Shown: positions 16,290 through 24,660 of the stretch, in pieces
Position numbering within the stretch: position 1 is the stretch's first letter
Layout of the letters: every line of letters starts with the position of its first letter
Source: Streptomyces sp. NBC_00239
Lineage (GTDB): Bacteria; Actinomycetota; Actinomycetes; Streptomycetales; Streptomycetaceae
NCBI RefSeq assembly: GCF_036194065.1
Contig: NZ_CP108095.1
Coordinates: 3,162,001-3,226,000 of the forward strand
Length of the DNA stretch: 64,000 nucleotides
Direction of reading: 5' to 3'
Program-made: the position numbers and the translations under genes
The notes under the pieces: model-generated
What the model saw: the letters and a program-made list of their open reading frames with translations, nothing else
The model's database searches: none
Told to the model about the DNA's origin: nothing

Positions 16290-16559
16290 ATGACACAGCC
16301 GCTGCCCATAGAGTCCATCCGTGACGTACGCGCACACCTGGCTGAGGTCGTGGAACGCGCCGATCGCGACGACGTCCCCACCGTGATCACGCGCCGGGGC
16401 AAGGAAGTAGCCGCCGTCGTCTCCATCGAGGTGTTGCGCAAGTACCAGGAGTGGGAAGAGCGCGAGATCAACCGGATCATCGACGAGCGCATGGCCAACC
16501 CGGCACCCGGCATCCCGATCGAGGCCATCATGAGGGAGACGCTGGCGCGCGGTGAGTGA
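16290..16559 (+). CDS. Type II antitoxin, Phd/YefM family
   Basis: An 89-residue protein with the Phd/YefM N-terminal DNA-binding fold (IESIRDVRAHLAEVVERAD, VPTVITRRGKEVAAVVSIE) and a helical, acidic C-terminal arm that would wrap the toxin (EWEEREINRIIDERM). It should neutralise the downstream RelE-type toxin and repress their common promoter. ATG at 16290 is preferred over upstream starts because the promoter -10 box ends only 7 nt before it. It overlaps the toxin gene by 8 nt. Confidence 0.92.
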   Translation: MTQPLPIESIRDVRAHLAEVVERADRDDVPTVITRRGKEVAAVVSIEVLRKYQEWEEREINRIIDERMANPAPGIPIEAIMRETLARGE

Positions 16560-16815
16560 GTACCGAACCGTGTTCCGTCCCGAGGCGCAGGCCGAGCTCC
16601 GGAAGATCCCCCGCGACACGGCGCTGCGCATCCTGGCCAAGCTGACCGAGCTGGAGACCGATCCCCTCGGCTTCAACACCACCGCACTCGTGTCACGGCC
16701 CGACCGGCGTCGCCTACGGGTCGGCGACTATCGCGTCGTCTACACGATCGACAACGGAGAGCTGGTGGTCTGGGTCGTGCATGTCGGGCACCGCTCCACC
16801 GTCTACGACACTTGA
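16552..16815 (+). CDS. Type II toxin, RelE/ParE family
   Basis: An 87-residue RelE-fold protein: YRTVFRPEAQAELRKIPRDT, then SRPDRRRLRVGDYRVVYTID and a C-terminal VVWVVHVGHRSTVY. The basic RRRLRVGDYR strand and the C-terminal HR-x-x-VY residues are those used by RelE toxins for ribosome-dependent mRNA cleavage. GTG at 16552 lies inside the antitoxin gene (8-nt overlap), giving translational coupling. It is complete and probably active. Confidence 0.93.
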   Translation: MSEYRTVFRPEAQAELRKIPRDTALRILAKLTELETDPLGFNTTALVSRPDRRRLRVGDYRVVYTIDNGELVVWVVHVGHRSTVYDT

Positions 16816-16868
16816 TGCCGACTGATCCGGCGTCAGAATATCCAGCACCCATCCAGCATGGCGACGGC

Positions 16869-16902
16869 GAAGGGGTCGACCCCCGCAGGAGTCGACCCCT
16901 TC
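16869..16902. terminator. Hairpin after the toxin gene
   Basis: GAAGGGGTCGAC (16869-16880) pairs with GTCGACCCCTTC (16891-16902) around a 10-nt loop. Its right arm runs into copy 2 of the 25-nt repeat. Confidence 0.75.
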
Positions 16903-16918
16903 TGACCTGCACGCTTGC
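16894..16918 (+). repeat. 25-nt direct repeat, copy 2
   Basis: Twenty-three of 25 bases match copy 1 at 15288-15312. It includes half of the hairpin after relE and lies 30 nt left of the island attachment repeat. Confidence 0.75.
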
Positions 16919-16948
16919 CGAATTACCTCGCGTGCGGCAACGAACTGA

Positions 16949-16966
16949 TCACACGTTGAAGCGGAA
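16949..16966 (+). repeat. Island attachment repeat, left (attL)
   Basis: TCACACGTTGAAGCGGAA is identical to the right copy. Outside the 18 nt the flanks differ (ctga/cctg here, gagt/ttcg at the right copy), so this is a short core as expected for tyrosine-recombinase integration. Confidence 0.82.
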
Positions 16967-17016
16967 CCTGTAGTACAGAGCTCCCACATGCGAAAACGCG
17001 GATTCTGCAGGGGTCG

Positions 17017-17054
17017 TCCCAGCACCATCCCAGCACGGGCGTTCCATCCCAGCA
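17017..17054 (+). repeat. Three TCCCAGCA repeats beside attL
   Basis: TCCCAGCA occurs at 17017, 17028 and 17047, and the related TCCAGCA twice on the other side of the core (16841 and 16852). Short repeats placed around an attachment core are typical arm-type binding sites of tyrosine recombinases. This is inference only. Confidence 0.4.
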
Positions 17055-17082
17055 TCGCGCAGGCCAGCCAGCCCTCGTACGC

Positions 17083-17257
17083 CTAGACGGCCTGGTTGCA
17101 GGCGCTCGAGCTCGCCTCCTCTGACGGCGGGGACGTCGCATCGGGGGGCACAGGCCGCTTGGAGCGCTGCAAGACTTCCCGGCAGCGCTCCCCACGCGCC
17201 AGGCAGCAGATGCCCGTAGATATCGACAACGACGACCGACGCATGTGGGCCCGCCAT
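17083..17257 (-). pseudogene. C-terminal remnant of a tyrosine recombinase (integrase)
   Basis: The minus strand reads HASVVVVDIYGHLLPGAW, which contains the catalytic-tyrosine box (D-I-Y-G-H-L-L-P-G) of Streptomyces integrases. Past that point the family-like tail (GERCREVLQRSKRPVPPD, stop at 17083) lies in another frame than the box, so a frameshift has occurred. In the box frame the sequence instead runs on to 16949 and ends FRFNV inside attL. Upstream sequence coding for the core and arm-binding domains is missing. It is a non-functional relic marking the integrase end of the island. Confidence 0.65.
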
Positions 17258-17571
17258 GCCTGGCCCTCGAAGACGGCCGAGACATCCACGTCCCGTCCGT
17301 CGTCGTCAGCCAGGCATGGCGGGACTCCCGCCGCCAGGTCAGACTCGGCATGTTCCTCGGCGGGTGCCACGTCGTACCCGTCGGCCTCGAAACCGCCAAA
17401 GCCCCAGGCATCCTCTGCGGCAAGGCCGGCACCTCCGACATCGTCGACGCCACCGTCGTGACCATGGCAACCAGCCTCGGCGCCATCATCTGGACCTCAG
17501 ACCCGAACGACATCCGCACCCTCATCGACGCCCAGGACATCAAACCCGCTCCTGTCATCCGCAGCGTCTAG
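17245..17571 (+). pseudogene. PIN-domain toxin, N-terminus lost
   Basis: The plus strand gives about 100 residues with the C-terminal two thirds of a PIN (VapC-type) nuclease: VPSVVVSQAWRD, then CGKAGTSDIVDATVVTMA and LGAIIWTSDPNDIRTL. The conserved acidic residues of these segments are present. The N-terminal strand with the first catalytic Asp is missing, because the sequence joins the integrase remnant on the opposite strand at about 17250. No antitoxin gene is next to it. It is almost certainly inactive, although the frame from the ATG at 17245 is intact. Confidence 0.65.
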
Positions 17572-17670
17572 CAACTGATGCGCCCCGGGTCCGATCGAGT
17601 TGGGGCACATCAAACTCCACGAAACCGGGGTCAGCTCAGGAATCCGGCCCTAGTCGGTGCCAACCAGCCC

Positions 17671-19821
17671 TTACACCTCAAGGTTTGCCAGGAGGCGTTC
17701 GGCGAGTTCGGCAAGGGTTTCGCCATCCTGGGTCATCCAGCGGGCGGTGCCCTGATTGGAAACCGGTCGTCCCTCCCAGCCGGCCAGTTCCCACATGCGG
17801 GAAACCAGGCCGCTGGGCGAGTAGCGCTGACGGTCGTACTCCCAGATGAGGGCCTTGCCGGTCTCCCCTGTCCACGAGGCACGCGAGCGGCTCTCATCTG
17901 TTGCGAGCCAAGTGTCCAGTGCTTCTTGCTCGGCTGGTACGAAGAGGTTTAGACGAAGGGGTGCGCCTTCCAGGAGTGCCCCTTGGTTGACGATGACGTG
18001 GACCGAATTGGGGCGGCGCGGCTTGCGGTGCCGCTCTTCCTTACGGAGGTACGGGGACACGTCCTGTGTCTGGCCTCCTGCGGACAGCACGTCCAGGACA
18101 TCGGTCACGAGCGCTGCGCACTCCGCGTCGTCGATGCACACTCGCTTGAGGTCCGAGCGGGTTCCGTGCCGGGAGTCCAGTACGCCGAGCATCACGGGTA
18201 CGGTGCGCTCCAGCAGTTCGGGGATCCGGTTGCTTGCCTTGACGAACCAGGTGGCGGTGGGGTCTGCGGGGTCAGGCTCGCCTATGCCCGCGTCTTCTGC
18301 GAGCAGTTGGCGGAAGACGAGGTGGGTGAGGAGGAAAGCTCCGTCGTCGATGACGGCGGCTCCCCGCTTCTCGTACTCGTCGCGCACGGTACGTAGGGCT
18401 TTGCGGGTCTCGCGGAGGACGCGTACGGCGTTCCAGACCTCGAAGACTCCGGGTACGGAACGGAACAGCGGGTCGTAGATAGATCCGCTGCCTCGCTGCC
18501 ATATCACGTCGGTGGAGTCGGCCGCCACCAGCCGGGCCGTGAAGCGGCTGGCGGAGTGTGCGCAGGCCAGAGCACACGCGGCCTCGACGACGGAGCAACC
18601 CTCGTCCCCCTGGGGCTCTAGTTCGCCTCGACGGACGCTGTACACCAGGTCCAGTTCGGCCCGGAACTCCTCGATCAGGACGGCCTGCACGGGGTCCAGG
18701 GCGATGCGGTCGCGGTCGGTGATGTGGTTCTGCCGGTTGGTGGCCTGGGTGGTGCGCTGGGCGAAGTCGGCGTCCCCGCCGGTGACGATGATGCGGACCC
18801 CGACCTCGGCCGACTCCGCCTGCTCGTCCTCCTTCGCCGCGTCGATGAGGGCCCGTACGGTCTGCGCCCCGTTCACCACGCTCGCACCGTGCGCGGTGAG
18901 GCGGAGCGGGAGGCGTTCCGGCTGCTTCTTGGATCCCTTCTCGATCTCCAGGGAGTCGCACAGAATGGTGATGCCGTTATTGAAGTACCAGAAGTTGGCG
19001 GGCTCTTCGGTGAGCGTCTCCACCAACTCGCTGTTGATGGGTGTCAGCCCGAGCGGGTTGCGGATGTTGTGGTCGAAGAGTCGGTTGCCGTACTCCGCCC
19101 ATTCCACGATCTGCTCGGCCTGCACCACGCCTTGGTAGGCCTGTTGGTCGGAGGGCGAGCATGCGAACCATGGAGACATCGTGACTTCGAGGGTGATCGG
19201 CTCGGGCCTCTGATCGTCACGGGCTCGCGCGTAGATCTCCGGCGAGTGGATCACACGGTGGAAGATGTGAGTTCCGTCATGGTTGAAGTCCTTTTCCCCG
19301 TTCTCGATGGCCTGGCGTACCCCTGGGGCGAGTTCCTTCGTGCCCATGAGGACGATCACCTGGGTCACCTTGGTCAGGTCCGAGCCCAGCAGCGACTTGG
19401 CCTGCTCGGCCAGTACGCGGCCGCGCGGATTGAACTGGCGGGATTCCCCCGCGTCAATCAGGGTAAGTCCCGAGAACAGTTTGAGGACTGCGGTTTCATC
19501 GGCTTTGGCAGTGCCGGTCTCGCTCCACTTGGACTGGACGAGGTAGATGTGCGCGGCGTCCTGGTCAACGGCGATCGCGTCGATTCCCTGGTCGTTGCCG
19601 CCGTCGATAACGCAGGCCGCCGCATCGGCGGGCGTCCAGTCGGTCACCATGCGCACGGCATGCGCGGCAAGGGCACGGGACCGCCGCGCGATGACCAGGT
19701 CGTCCGGCCTGCGGTTGCCGAAGTCGCTCATGTCGATGAGGCCGCCGTACGTCGCGTCGAGGAAGTTGGCGACTTGGCGGACCTGGGTGGGAACGTCGGG
19801 GCGGCGCGGAGGGGTGCTCAT
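17671..19821 (-). CDS. AIPR family (abortive infection phage resistance) protein with Mrr-like nuclease motif
   Basis: A 716-residue cytosolic protein. The N-terminal 160 residues hold a PD-(D/E)XK-type active-site pattern: Asp81 in GNDQGIDAIAVD and Gln96-x-Lys98 in YLVQSKW. The AIPR core follows with its hallmark segments FNNGITI (280-286), VNGAQT (316-321) and ATNRQN (360-365). AIPR proteins were first noted in phage-resistance (Abi) loci. ATG at 19821 has GGGAG 6 nt upstream; a TTG 8 codons earlier is less likely. It is the last gene of the hsd operon, 58 nt after the second methylase, so it probably acts with it. The C-terminal 200 residues are not recognised. Confidence 0.87.
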   Translation of the reverse strand: MSTPPRRPDVPTQVRQVANFLDATYGGLIDMSDFGNRRPDDLVIARRSRALAAHAVRMVTDWTPADAAACVIDGGNDQGIDAIAVDQDAAHIYLVQSKWSETGTAKADETAVLKLFSGLTLIDAGESRQFNPRGRVLAEQAKSLLGSDLTKVTQVIVLMGTKELAPGVRQAIENGEKDFNHDGTHIFHRVIHSPEIYARARDDQRPEPITLEVTMSPWFACSPSDQQAYQGVVQAEQIVEWAEYGNRLFDHNIRNPLGLTPINSELVETLTEEPANFWYFNNGITILCDSLEIEKGSKKQPERLPLRLTAHGASVVNGAQTVRALIDAAKEDEQAESAEVGVRIIVTGGDADFAQRTTQATNRQNHITDRDRIALDPVQAVLIEEFRAELDLVYSVRRGELEPQGDEGCSVVEAACALACAHSASRFTARLVAADSTDVIWQRGSGSIYDPLFRSVPGVFEVWNAVRVLRETRKALRTVRDEYEKRGAAVIDDGAFLLTHLVFRQLLAEDAGIGEPDPADPTATWFVKASNRIPELLERTVPVMLGVLDSRHGTRSDLKRVCIDDAECAALVTDVLDVLSAGGQTQDVSPYLRKEERHRKPRRPNSVHVIVNQGALLEGAPLRLNLFVPAEQEALDTWLATDESRSRASWTGETGKALIWEYDRQRYSPSGLVSRMWELAGWEGRPVSNQGTARWMTQDGETLAELAERLLANLEV

Positions 19822-19879
19822 GGTTCTCCCGTGCGGGGCTGTCAAGAGTAGGGGGCGTAGGGAACTCGGAGGGTGCCCG

Positions 19880-21436
19880 TCACTGGCCGGGGGCGAGTGA
19901 GTCCACGACGGCCTGGAAGCTGCTGCTGGCGCTGTTCAGTTCGGCGACGATGGAGGCCGCAATGTCGCCTGGGGAACCGAGGTCCTGCTGGTCTTCGGTG
20001 AGGTCGGCCCAGAGCTCCAGGCTGGTGCTGGGGCGGGCCAGAAGATCGGCTACGGGGTACGGCTTGAACTGGCGTGACCGGGTACGGCTGCTGTGGTCGG
20101 GGTCGTCTGGGCGGTAGGCGGCGAGGAAGTTGGACAGGTCGTCCTCGGTGAGCGGGTTGCCGGTGTCCGTGCGGTGGTTGCCGGTGCGGGCGTCGTAGAC
20201 CCACAGGGCGCGCGTGGCGGGCTCGCCGCTGGGGCGAGGGGCGGACTTGGTGAAAAAGAGGATGTTCGCCTTGGAGTTGGTGCCCCGGAAGATGCCGGTG
20301 GGCAGGCGCAGCAGAGTGTGCACGTCGCAGTTGAGGAGCAGATTGCGGCGTACGGTGGCCGCGGCGCCCTTACCGAATAGCACGCTGTCGGGGGCGAAGA
20401 CGGCGGCTCGCGCACCTTGCGGCAAGGTGATGGCGATGTGTTGGAGGAAGTTGGTGGGAAGGTCCGCCTTGGGCGCCCAGAAGTCGTCGCGGTGGGTGGC
20501 GTCAACGGCCGCGTCGGTGCTCTTGAAGGGCGGGTTGCACAGAGCCACGGTCGCGGCGACATCCCGGTCCTGACGCTGAATCGCCCTTGCCCTGCGGGAA
20601 AGGGAGTCCGAACGCTGTACCGGGGGAATCCCCGCGAACAGCCGGCGAGTGTTGAGGAGCACATTCATGGTGGCGAGACGGCACATCTGGGGATCGATGT
20701 CGGCTCCCGCGATGGCGGAGTCGTCCACCTTGGTGCCGTGGCTCTCCATCTCCCGATGGGCGGCGATCAGCGTGCTGCCAATGCCGCAGGCTGGGTCGAT
20801 GATTCGGTCGTCGGGGGTGAGGGCGAGGGCCTTGGCGACCACGGCGAGGAGTGGCGGTGGGGTCAGGAACTGCCCAGTCTGGCGCTTCTTGAGCATGTCG
20901 TCGTAGCAGTCGGAGAGAAGCTGGGCGAAGGCCCGTCCGAGCTCGCCGTCGGGGACCTGAACCCAACGGTATGGGTTGATCTCCTCGGTGATGAGCTGTC
21001 GCAGCTCGCTCATCCGGTCGATGTTCCACGGCTGTGCGTCATGGAAGAGGACACTGGCGGTGGTGCGACGCTGGTTGTCCGGGGTTGGCGTGCCGAGCGT
21101 GCGCATGGTGCGGGCCAGGTAGCTGTGGAGGTCTTCGCCGCCGCGTTCGACCAGGTGCGGCCAGGTGTCGATCGATGGCGCGACCGGACGGGAGGCGAAC
21201 TTGCCGGGCCGGTTTGCGCGTTCGTGGTCGAGCTTGAGGAAGAGCAGGTAGGCGATGTGCTCAGCAAACTCGATCTTTGTCAGGGCCCGGGTGCTGGTCT
21301 TGTCGTTGTAGAACGCCCACCAGCGGCGGACGATCGATTCGGCGGTCCAGTGCCGCTCAAGCCGCCCACTCTGCGGCGGAACCTCCGACATCCCACTCGT
21401 GCTTCCCGGCCCAGTACTGCCCCGCCCCGTACCCAT
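19880..21436 (-). CDS. Second HsdM-like N-6 adenine DNA methylase
   Basis: A 518-residue paralogue of the adjacent HsdM. It has the HsdM N-terminal helical domain (ALTKIEFAEHIAYLLFLKLD), the segment TGQFLTPPPLL in place of the usual GQYFTPRPVI, SAM motif I DPACGIGSTLIAAH (214-227) and the catalytic NPPF (301-304), so it looks active. It keeps the C-terminal LLRLPTGIF and NILFFTK blocks. It is divergent from HsdM and has no second HsdS partner nearby. ATG at 21436 follows GGAGGG; ATG at 21391 is an alternative. It lies 87 nt after hsdM. It may modify on its own, share HsdS, or mark self DNA for the AIPR nuclease. Confidence 0.87.
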   Translation of the reverse strand: MGTGRGSTGPGSTSGMSEVPPQSGRLERHWTAESIVRRWWAFYNDKTSTRALTKIEFAEHIAYLLFLKLDHERANRPGKFASRPVAPSIDTWPHLVERGGEDLHSYLARTMRTLGTPTPDNQRRTTASVLFHDAQPWNIDRMSELRQLITEEINPYRWVQVPDGELGRAFAQLLSDCYDDMLKKRQTGQFLTPPPLLAVVAKALALTPDDRIIDPACGIGSTLIAAHREMESHGTKVDDSAIAGADIDPQMCRLATMNVLLNTRRLFAGIPPVQRSDSLSRRARAIQRQDRDVAATVALCNPPFKSTDAAVDATHRDDFWAPKADLPTNFLQHIAITLPQGARAAVFAPDSVLFGKGAAATVRRNLLLNCDVHTLLRLPTGIFRGTNSKANILFFTKSAPRPSGEPATRALWVYDARTGNHRTDTGNPLTEDDLSNFLAAYRPDDPDHSSRTRSRQFKPYPVADLLARPSTSLELWADLTEDQQDLGSPGDIAASIVAELNSASSSFQAVVDSLAPGQ

Positions 21437-21523
21437 ACCGTTCTGGTTCCCTCCGGCGTTACCCGAGTTCGGGCCACGGCCGGTTGCCTTCCGGGCCCTG
21501 ACTCGGGTAACGGAAGGACGGGC

Positions 21524-23179
21524 CTACCCCGCGCGGGCTTCCCCTGTTTCGTCGCTGTCGTCGTCGGCTGTGCTGGTTGTTCCCGTTCGCGTGACGCTCT
21601 CCGGGTCCGCTTCCCTCTTCAGAGCGCGTGCCACGGTGGTGAACTCAGCCAAAGCGGCCTCCAGTTCGTCCACGATCTCCTGGGCGATCACGTCGGGCGA
21701 CGCAAGGGCCGTGTTCGCGGAGTCCGTTCCCGATCGGAGGACGGTCAGGTCGAGATTCACCTTGTCACGAGTGATCAGTTCTTCGTAATCGTAAGGCTGG
21801 AAGCGATCAGTGGGCTTGCGAGCGGAGAAATCGGTGCCGCCCGAGTGGAAGGCGGCGACGAAGTCGTCCAGGTGCTCGCGGCGCAGCTGCCGCTGCTTGA
21901 GGGTGAACCGCTGGTCGGTGCGGAAGTCGTAGACCCACAGCTGCCTGGTGCCGGGGCGGCCTCCGGTGCGCTGGCCGGTCTTGTCGAAGAACAGGACGTT
22001 GGCCTTGACACCGTTGGCGTAGAAGATGCCGGTGGGCAGGCGCAGCAGCGTGTGCACATCGCACAGGTTCAGCAGGTTGCGGCGGATCGTCTCGCCGGCA
22101 CCTGACTCGAAGAGCACGTTGTCGGGGAGGACGACGGCTGCCCGGCCGTTGGTCTTCAGCAAGTTGTAGATGTGCTGGACGAAGTTGAGCTGTTTGTTGG
22201 TGGTCTGGGTCCAGAAGTCCTTGCGGGCGGTGTACGCCTCGCCCGTCACCGAGCCAACACCGAAGGGCGGGTTGGCGAAGACGATGTCGTAGAACCGCGA
22301 GGGAGACTTCGCCAGGGAGTCCTGCACGGTGATCAGTGGCTTGGCCTCGGATGTGCCGATGTTGTGCAGCAGCATGTTCATCAGCGCCAGACGGGCGGTC
22401 TCCCGGACCAGCTCGTAGCCGGTGATCGCGCCAGTTTGCAGCTTGCGGCCCTCATCACCGTAGAGCTGTTCCTGGTAGTGCTGATTGAGGTGGGCATGGG
22501 CGGCGATGAGGAAGCCGCCCGTTCCGCAGGCTGGGTCGGTGATGGTCTCGCCGACCTGGGGCCGGACACAGTCGACCATGGCGTCGATGACAGGGCGGGG
22601 AGTGAAGTACTGGCCGGCGCCGGTCTTGCGGTCCTCGGCGCCGCGCTGCAGCAGGCCCTCGTACGCGTCGCCCTTGAGGTCCTGGTCTTCGGTGGTCCAG
22701 CGGTACGGGTTGATCAGGTCCTTGATCAGCCGCTCCAGGACGGCCGGTTCGTGGATCTTGTTGCTCGACTTGGCGAAAACCTCACCGAGCATGGTGCCGC
22801 CGCGCGAACCGAGGTCCTTGAGGATGAACTCGTAGTGGTCGAGCAGCGCGTCACCGGAGCGAGTGGTCAGGCTTGCCCAGTCCCGGCCCGGAGGAACGAG
22901 GGGTTCCTCCGGCAGGTTGCGGCGGAACTTCGCCGGGCGGTTGGCCCGCTCGTCCGCCATCTTCAGGAAGAGGAGGTACGTGAGCTGCTCGACGTAGTCG
23001 AGAGTGGAGACCCCGGAGTGGCGCAGGAGCTCGCAGTACGACCAGAGTCGGTTGACGAGAGTGCTAGTCGACTCGGCCGCGGCCGCCCTGGGCGTGGCCT
23101 GAGGCCCAAGGAGAACACTTTCCTGGGGCGAGTCCTGCGCCGGGGCAGTGGCGGGCTTGTCGGTGCTCATGGTGCTCAC
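21524..23179 (-). CDS. hsdM: Type I restriction-modification system methylase subunit HsdM
   Basis: A 551-residue methylase subunit. HsdM_N helical domain about 38-175, then GQYFTPRPVIDAMVD, motif I TDPACGTGGFLIAAH (214-228) and motif IV NPPF (303-306) for adenine N6 methylation. The C-terminal block LLRLPTGIFYANGVKANVLF is as in EcoKI/EcoR124-type M subunits. It should form M2S with HsdS and R2M2S with HsdR. The start GTG at 23179 overlaps the hsdS stop (GTGA, 4 nt); an ATG three codons on is also possible. Length is normal for the family. Confidence 0.96.
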   Translation of the reverse strand: MSTMSTDKPATAPAQDSPQESVLLGPQATPRAAAAESTSTLVNRLWSYCELLRHSGVSTLDYVEQLTYLLFLKMADERANRPAKFRRNLPEEPLVPPGRDWASLTTRSGDALLDHYEFILKDLGSRGGTMLGEVFAKSSNKIHEPAVLERLIKDLINPYRWTTEDQDLKGDAYEGLLQRGAEDRKTGAGQYFTPRPVIDAMVDCVRPQVGETITDPACGTGGFLIAAHAHLNQHYQEQLYGDEGRKLQTGAITGYELVRETARLALMNMLLHNIGTSEAKPLITVQDSLAKSPSRFYDIVFANPPFGVGSVTGEAYTARKDFWTQTTNKQLNFVQHIYNLLKTNGRAAVVLPDNVLFESGAGETIRRNLLNLCDVHTLLRLPTGIFYANGVKANVLFFDKTGQRTGGRPGTRQLWVYDFRTDQRFTLKQRQLRREHLDDFVAAFHSGGTDFSARKPTDRFQPYDYEELITRDKVNLDLTVLRSGTDSANTALASPDVIAQEIVDELEAALAEFTTVARALKREADPESVTRTGTTSTADDDSDETGEARAG

Positions 23180-24660
23180 AGGGGCAGTTCTCCTTGACCG
23201 GGGTCGCCGGTCGACTTGCTGGTGCGCGGTGTGCGGCGTCGCGCGCTCTTCGTTCCGGTGGCGGCGGAGCGCTGGGCGCGGATGCGGTCGAGCAGTGTGG
23301 AGGCGGGCTCGTCGGTGGGGTCCTGGGCGACAAGGGTGCCAGTGAAGGCGGCGTAGAGGAGAGCGGCGCGGAGGTTGATCACCTCGGCAGCCTGACTGTC
23401 CAGAGCATCCCTCAGCACACCTACCTGTGCAATCCTGTCGCGAATTACCGACGCGATTCGCTGCTGCTCATCGTAGGACCCAGGCACCGGGATTCTGGCA
23501 GACTTCACAACTCCTTGAGAGATGTTCCGCATGGAATCACTGGTTCCCGTAGCGGCGTCGGAGTACTGGTCGCGCACATACCGGGAAGAAAGCACCTCGA
23601 GAAGCCATTCGCGACTCACTCGATCCTTCGGGACGAGACGCAAGCTTTTGTCGCTCAGTAGAAGCTTTCCGCGGACGGGGCCAACCAGAACGGGTGCCCC
23701 GACATATTCCACGGTGTTTGCGCGGCTCAGCAAAATATCGCCGCTGCAGATTTCGAAATCAGGGTTTACTTCCCGCCCTTCAGGGACGGCCTTATTCTCG
23801 TCTGCTCGAAACTCTCCCCAGGTCATAGCGCTGACTTTGATAATGCCCCACTCGTCCTCGTGGGCGGCCCTAGGGAGGCAGGTGAAAGATTTCCCGGCCT
23901 CAATTCTCTGCAGAACGTCACCGACCGTCCCCCATCGCCACCCTGGCGGCAATTCCTTGCCAGGACTCGTCCGGACCTCTCGTGACCGGATCTGACTGAT
24001 GAGCTCAGTCAGCTTTTTTGCGGCGCGCGCAAGGGACGATTCGCCCGCCTCGACGTGGTCCAGCTGCTCGTCCAGCCGTGCCACGATGCGGCGCTGCTCG
24101 GCGAGTGGCGGAATCGTGATTGTTGTGTCAAGCAGCACTTTCCGTGACACACTCGCCTGGTTTACATGATTATTCAAGACGGTCTTGAAATAGCCAGTGG
24201 ACCACAACGCGTGGAGCTGAATAGCCAAAAACTGGCCATCGAGTCCAACCGGGGGGCGAAGGCGTGTCATGTGGTTGGAGTACGCCAAGGGCTTTTCCGA
24301 GTCGACCCAGGCCGTCTTTCCTACCAGCGCCGGGCTGTTGGTATTATTGAAGAGGATATCTCCGCGCTGCACGCGCCGCTCCGACTCATCCTCAATGAAG
24401 CGAGCGTCGGAGGTATCGATGACTCCATGGCGTGTGATGTTCATCGGGCGCAGGTGTAGGACACCGTTGCCATCGCGGTTGTGTTTTCCGCTGGCAAATC
24501 CCGGCTGTACCTCAACGCCAATTTCACCGAGCGTTGCCCGAGCCCAACCCTTCGGTAGGCCGGAGATACCTTCACCGTTCCCCACTCCGGAATTCCCCCC
24601 GCCAGAGGTCGCGCCTCCGACTCCCCTGCTTTCCGCGACGTCCACGGCGGTCCCCCTCAC
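23176..24660 (-). CDS. hsdS: Type I restriction-modification specificity subunit HsdS
   Basis: A 494-residue protein with two target-recognition domains. TRD1 (about 38-190) begins GWARATLGEIGVEVQPG, and TRD2 (about 225-400) begins GWRWGTVGDVLQRIEAG. The conserved helices that set the spacer length of the bipartite target follow each (IPPLAEQRRIVARLDEQLD, and IPVPGSYDEQQRIASVIRD). The TRD coding DNA is visibly less G+C-rich than the helices, as expected for TRD exchange. It overlaps hsdR upstream and hsdM downstream by GTGA each. The target sequence cannot be predicted here. Confidence 0.95.
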   Translation of the reverse strand: MRGTAVDVAESRGVGGATSGGGNSGVGNGEGISGLPKGWARATLGEIGVEVQPGFASGKHNRDGNGVLHLRPMNITRHGVIDTSDARFIEDESERRVQRGDILFNNTNSPALVGKTAWVDSEKPLAYSNHMTRLRPPVGLDGQFLAIQLHALWSTGYFKTVLNNHVNQASVSRKVLLDTTITIPPLAEQRRIVARLDEQLDHVEAGESSLARAAKKLTELISQIRSREVRTSPGKELPPGWRWGTVGDVLQRIEAGKSFTCLPRAAHEDEWGIIKVSAMTWGEFRADENKAVPEGREVNPDFEICSGDILLSRANTVEYVGAPVLVGPVRGKLLLSDKSLRLVPKDRVSREWLLEVLSSRYVRDQYSDAATGTSDSMRNISQGVVKSARIPVPGSYDEQQRIASVIRDRIAQVGVLRDALDSQAAEVINLRAALLYAAFTGTLVAQDPTDEPASTLLDRIRAQRSAATGTKSARRRTPRTSKSTGDPGQGELPL

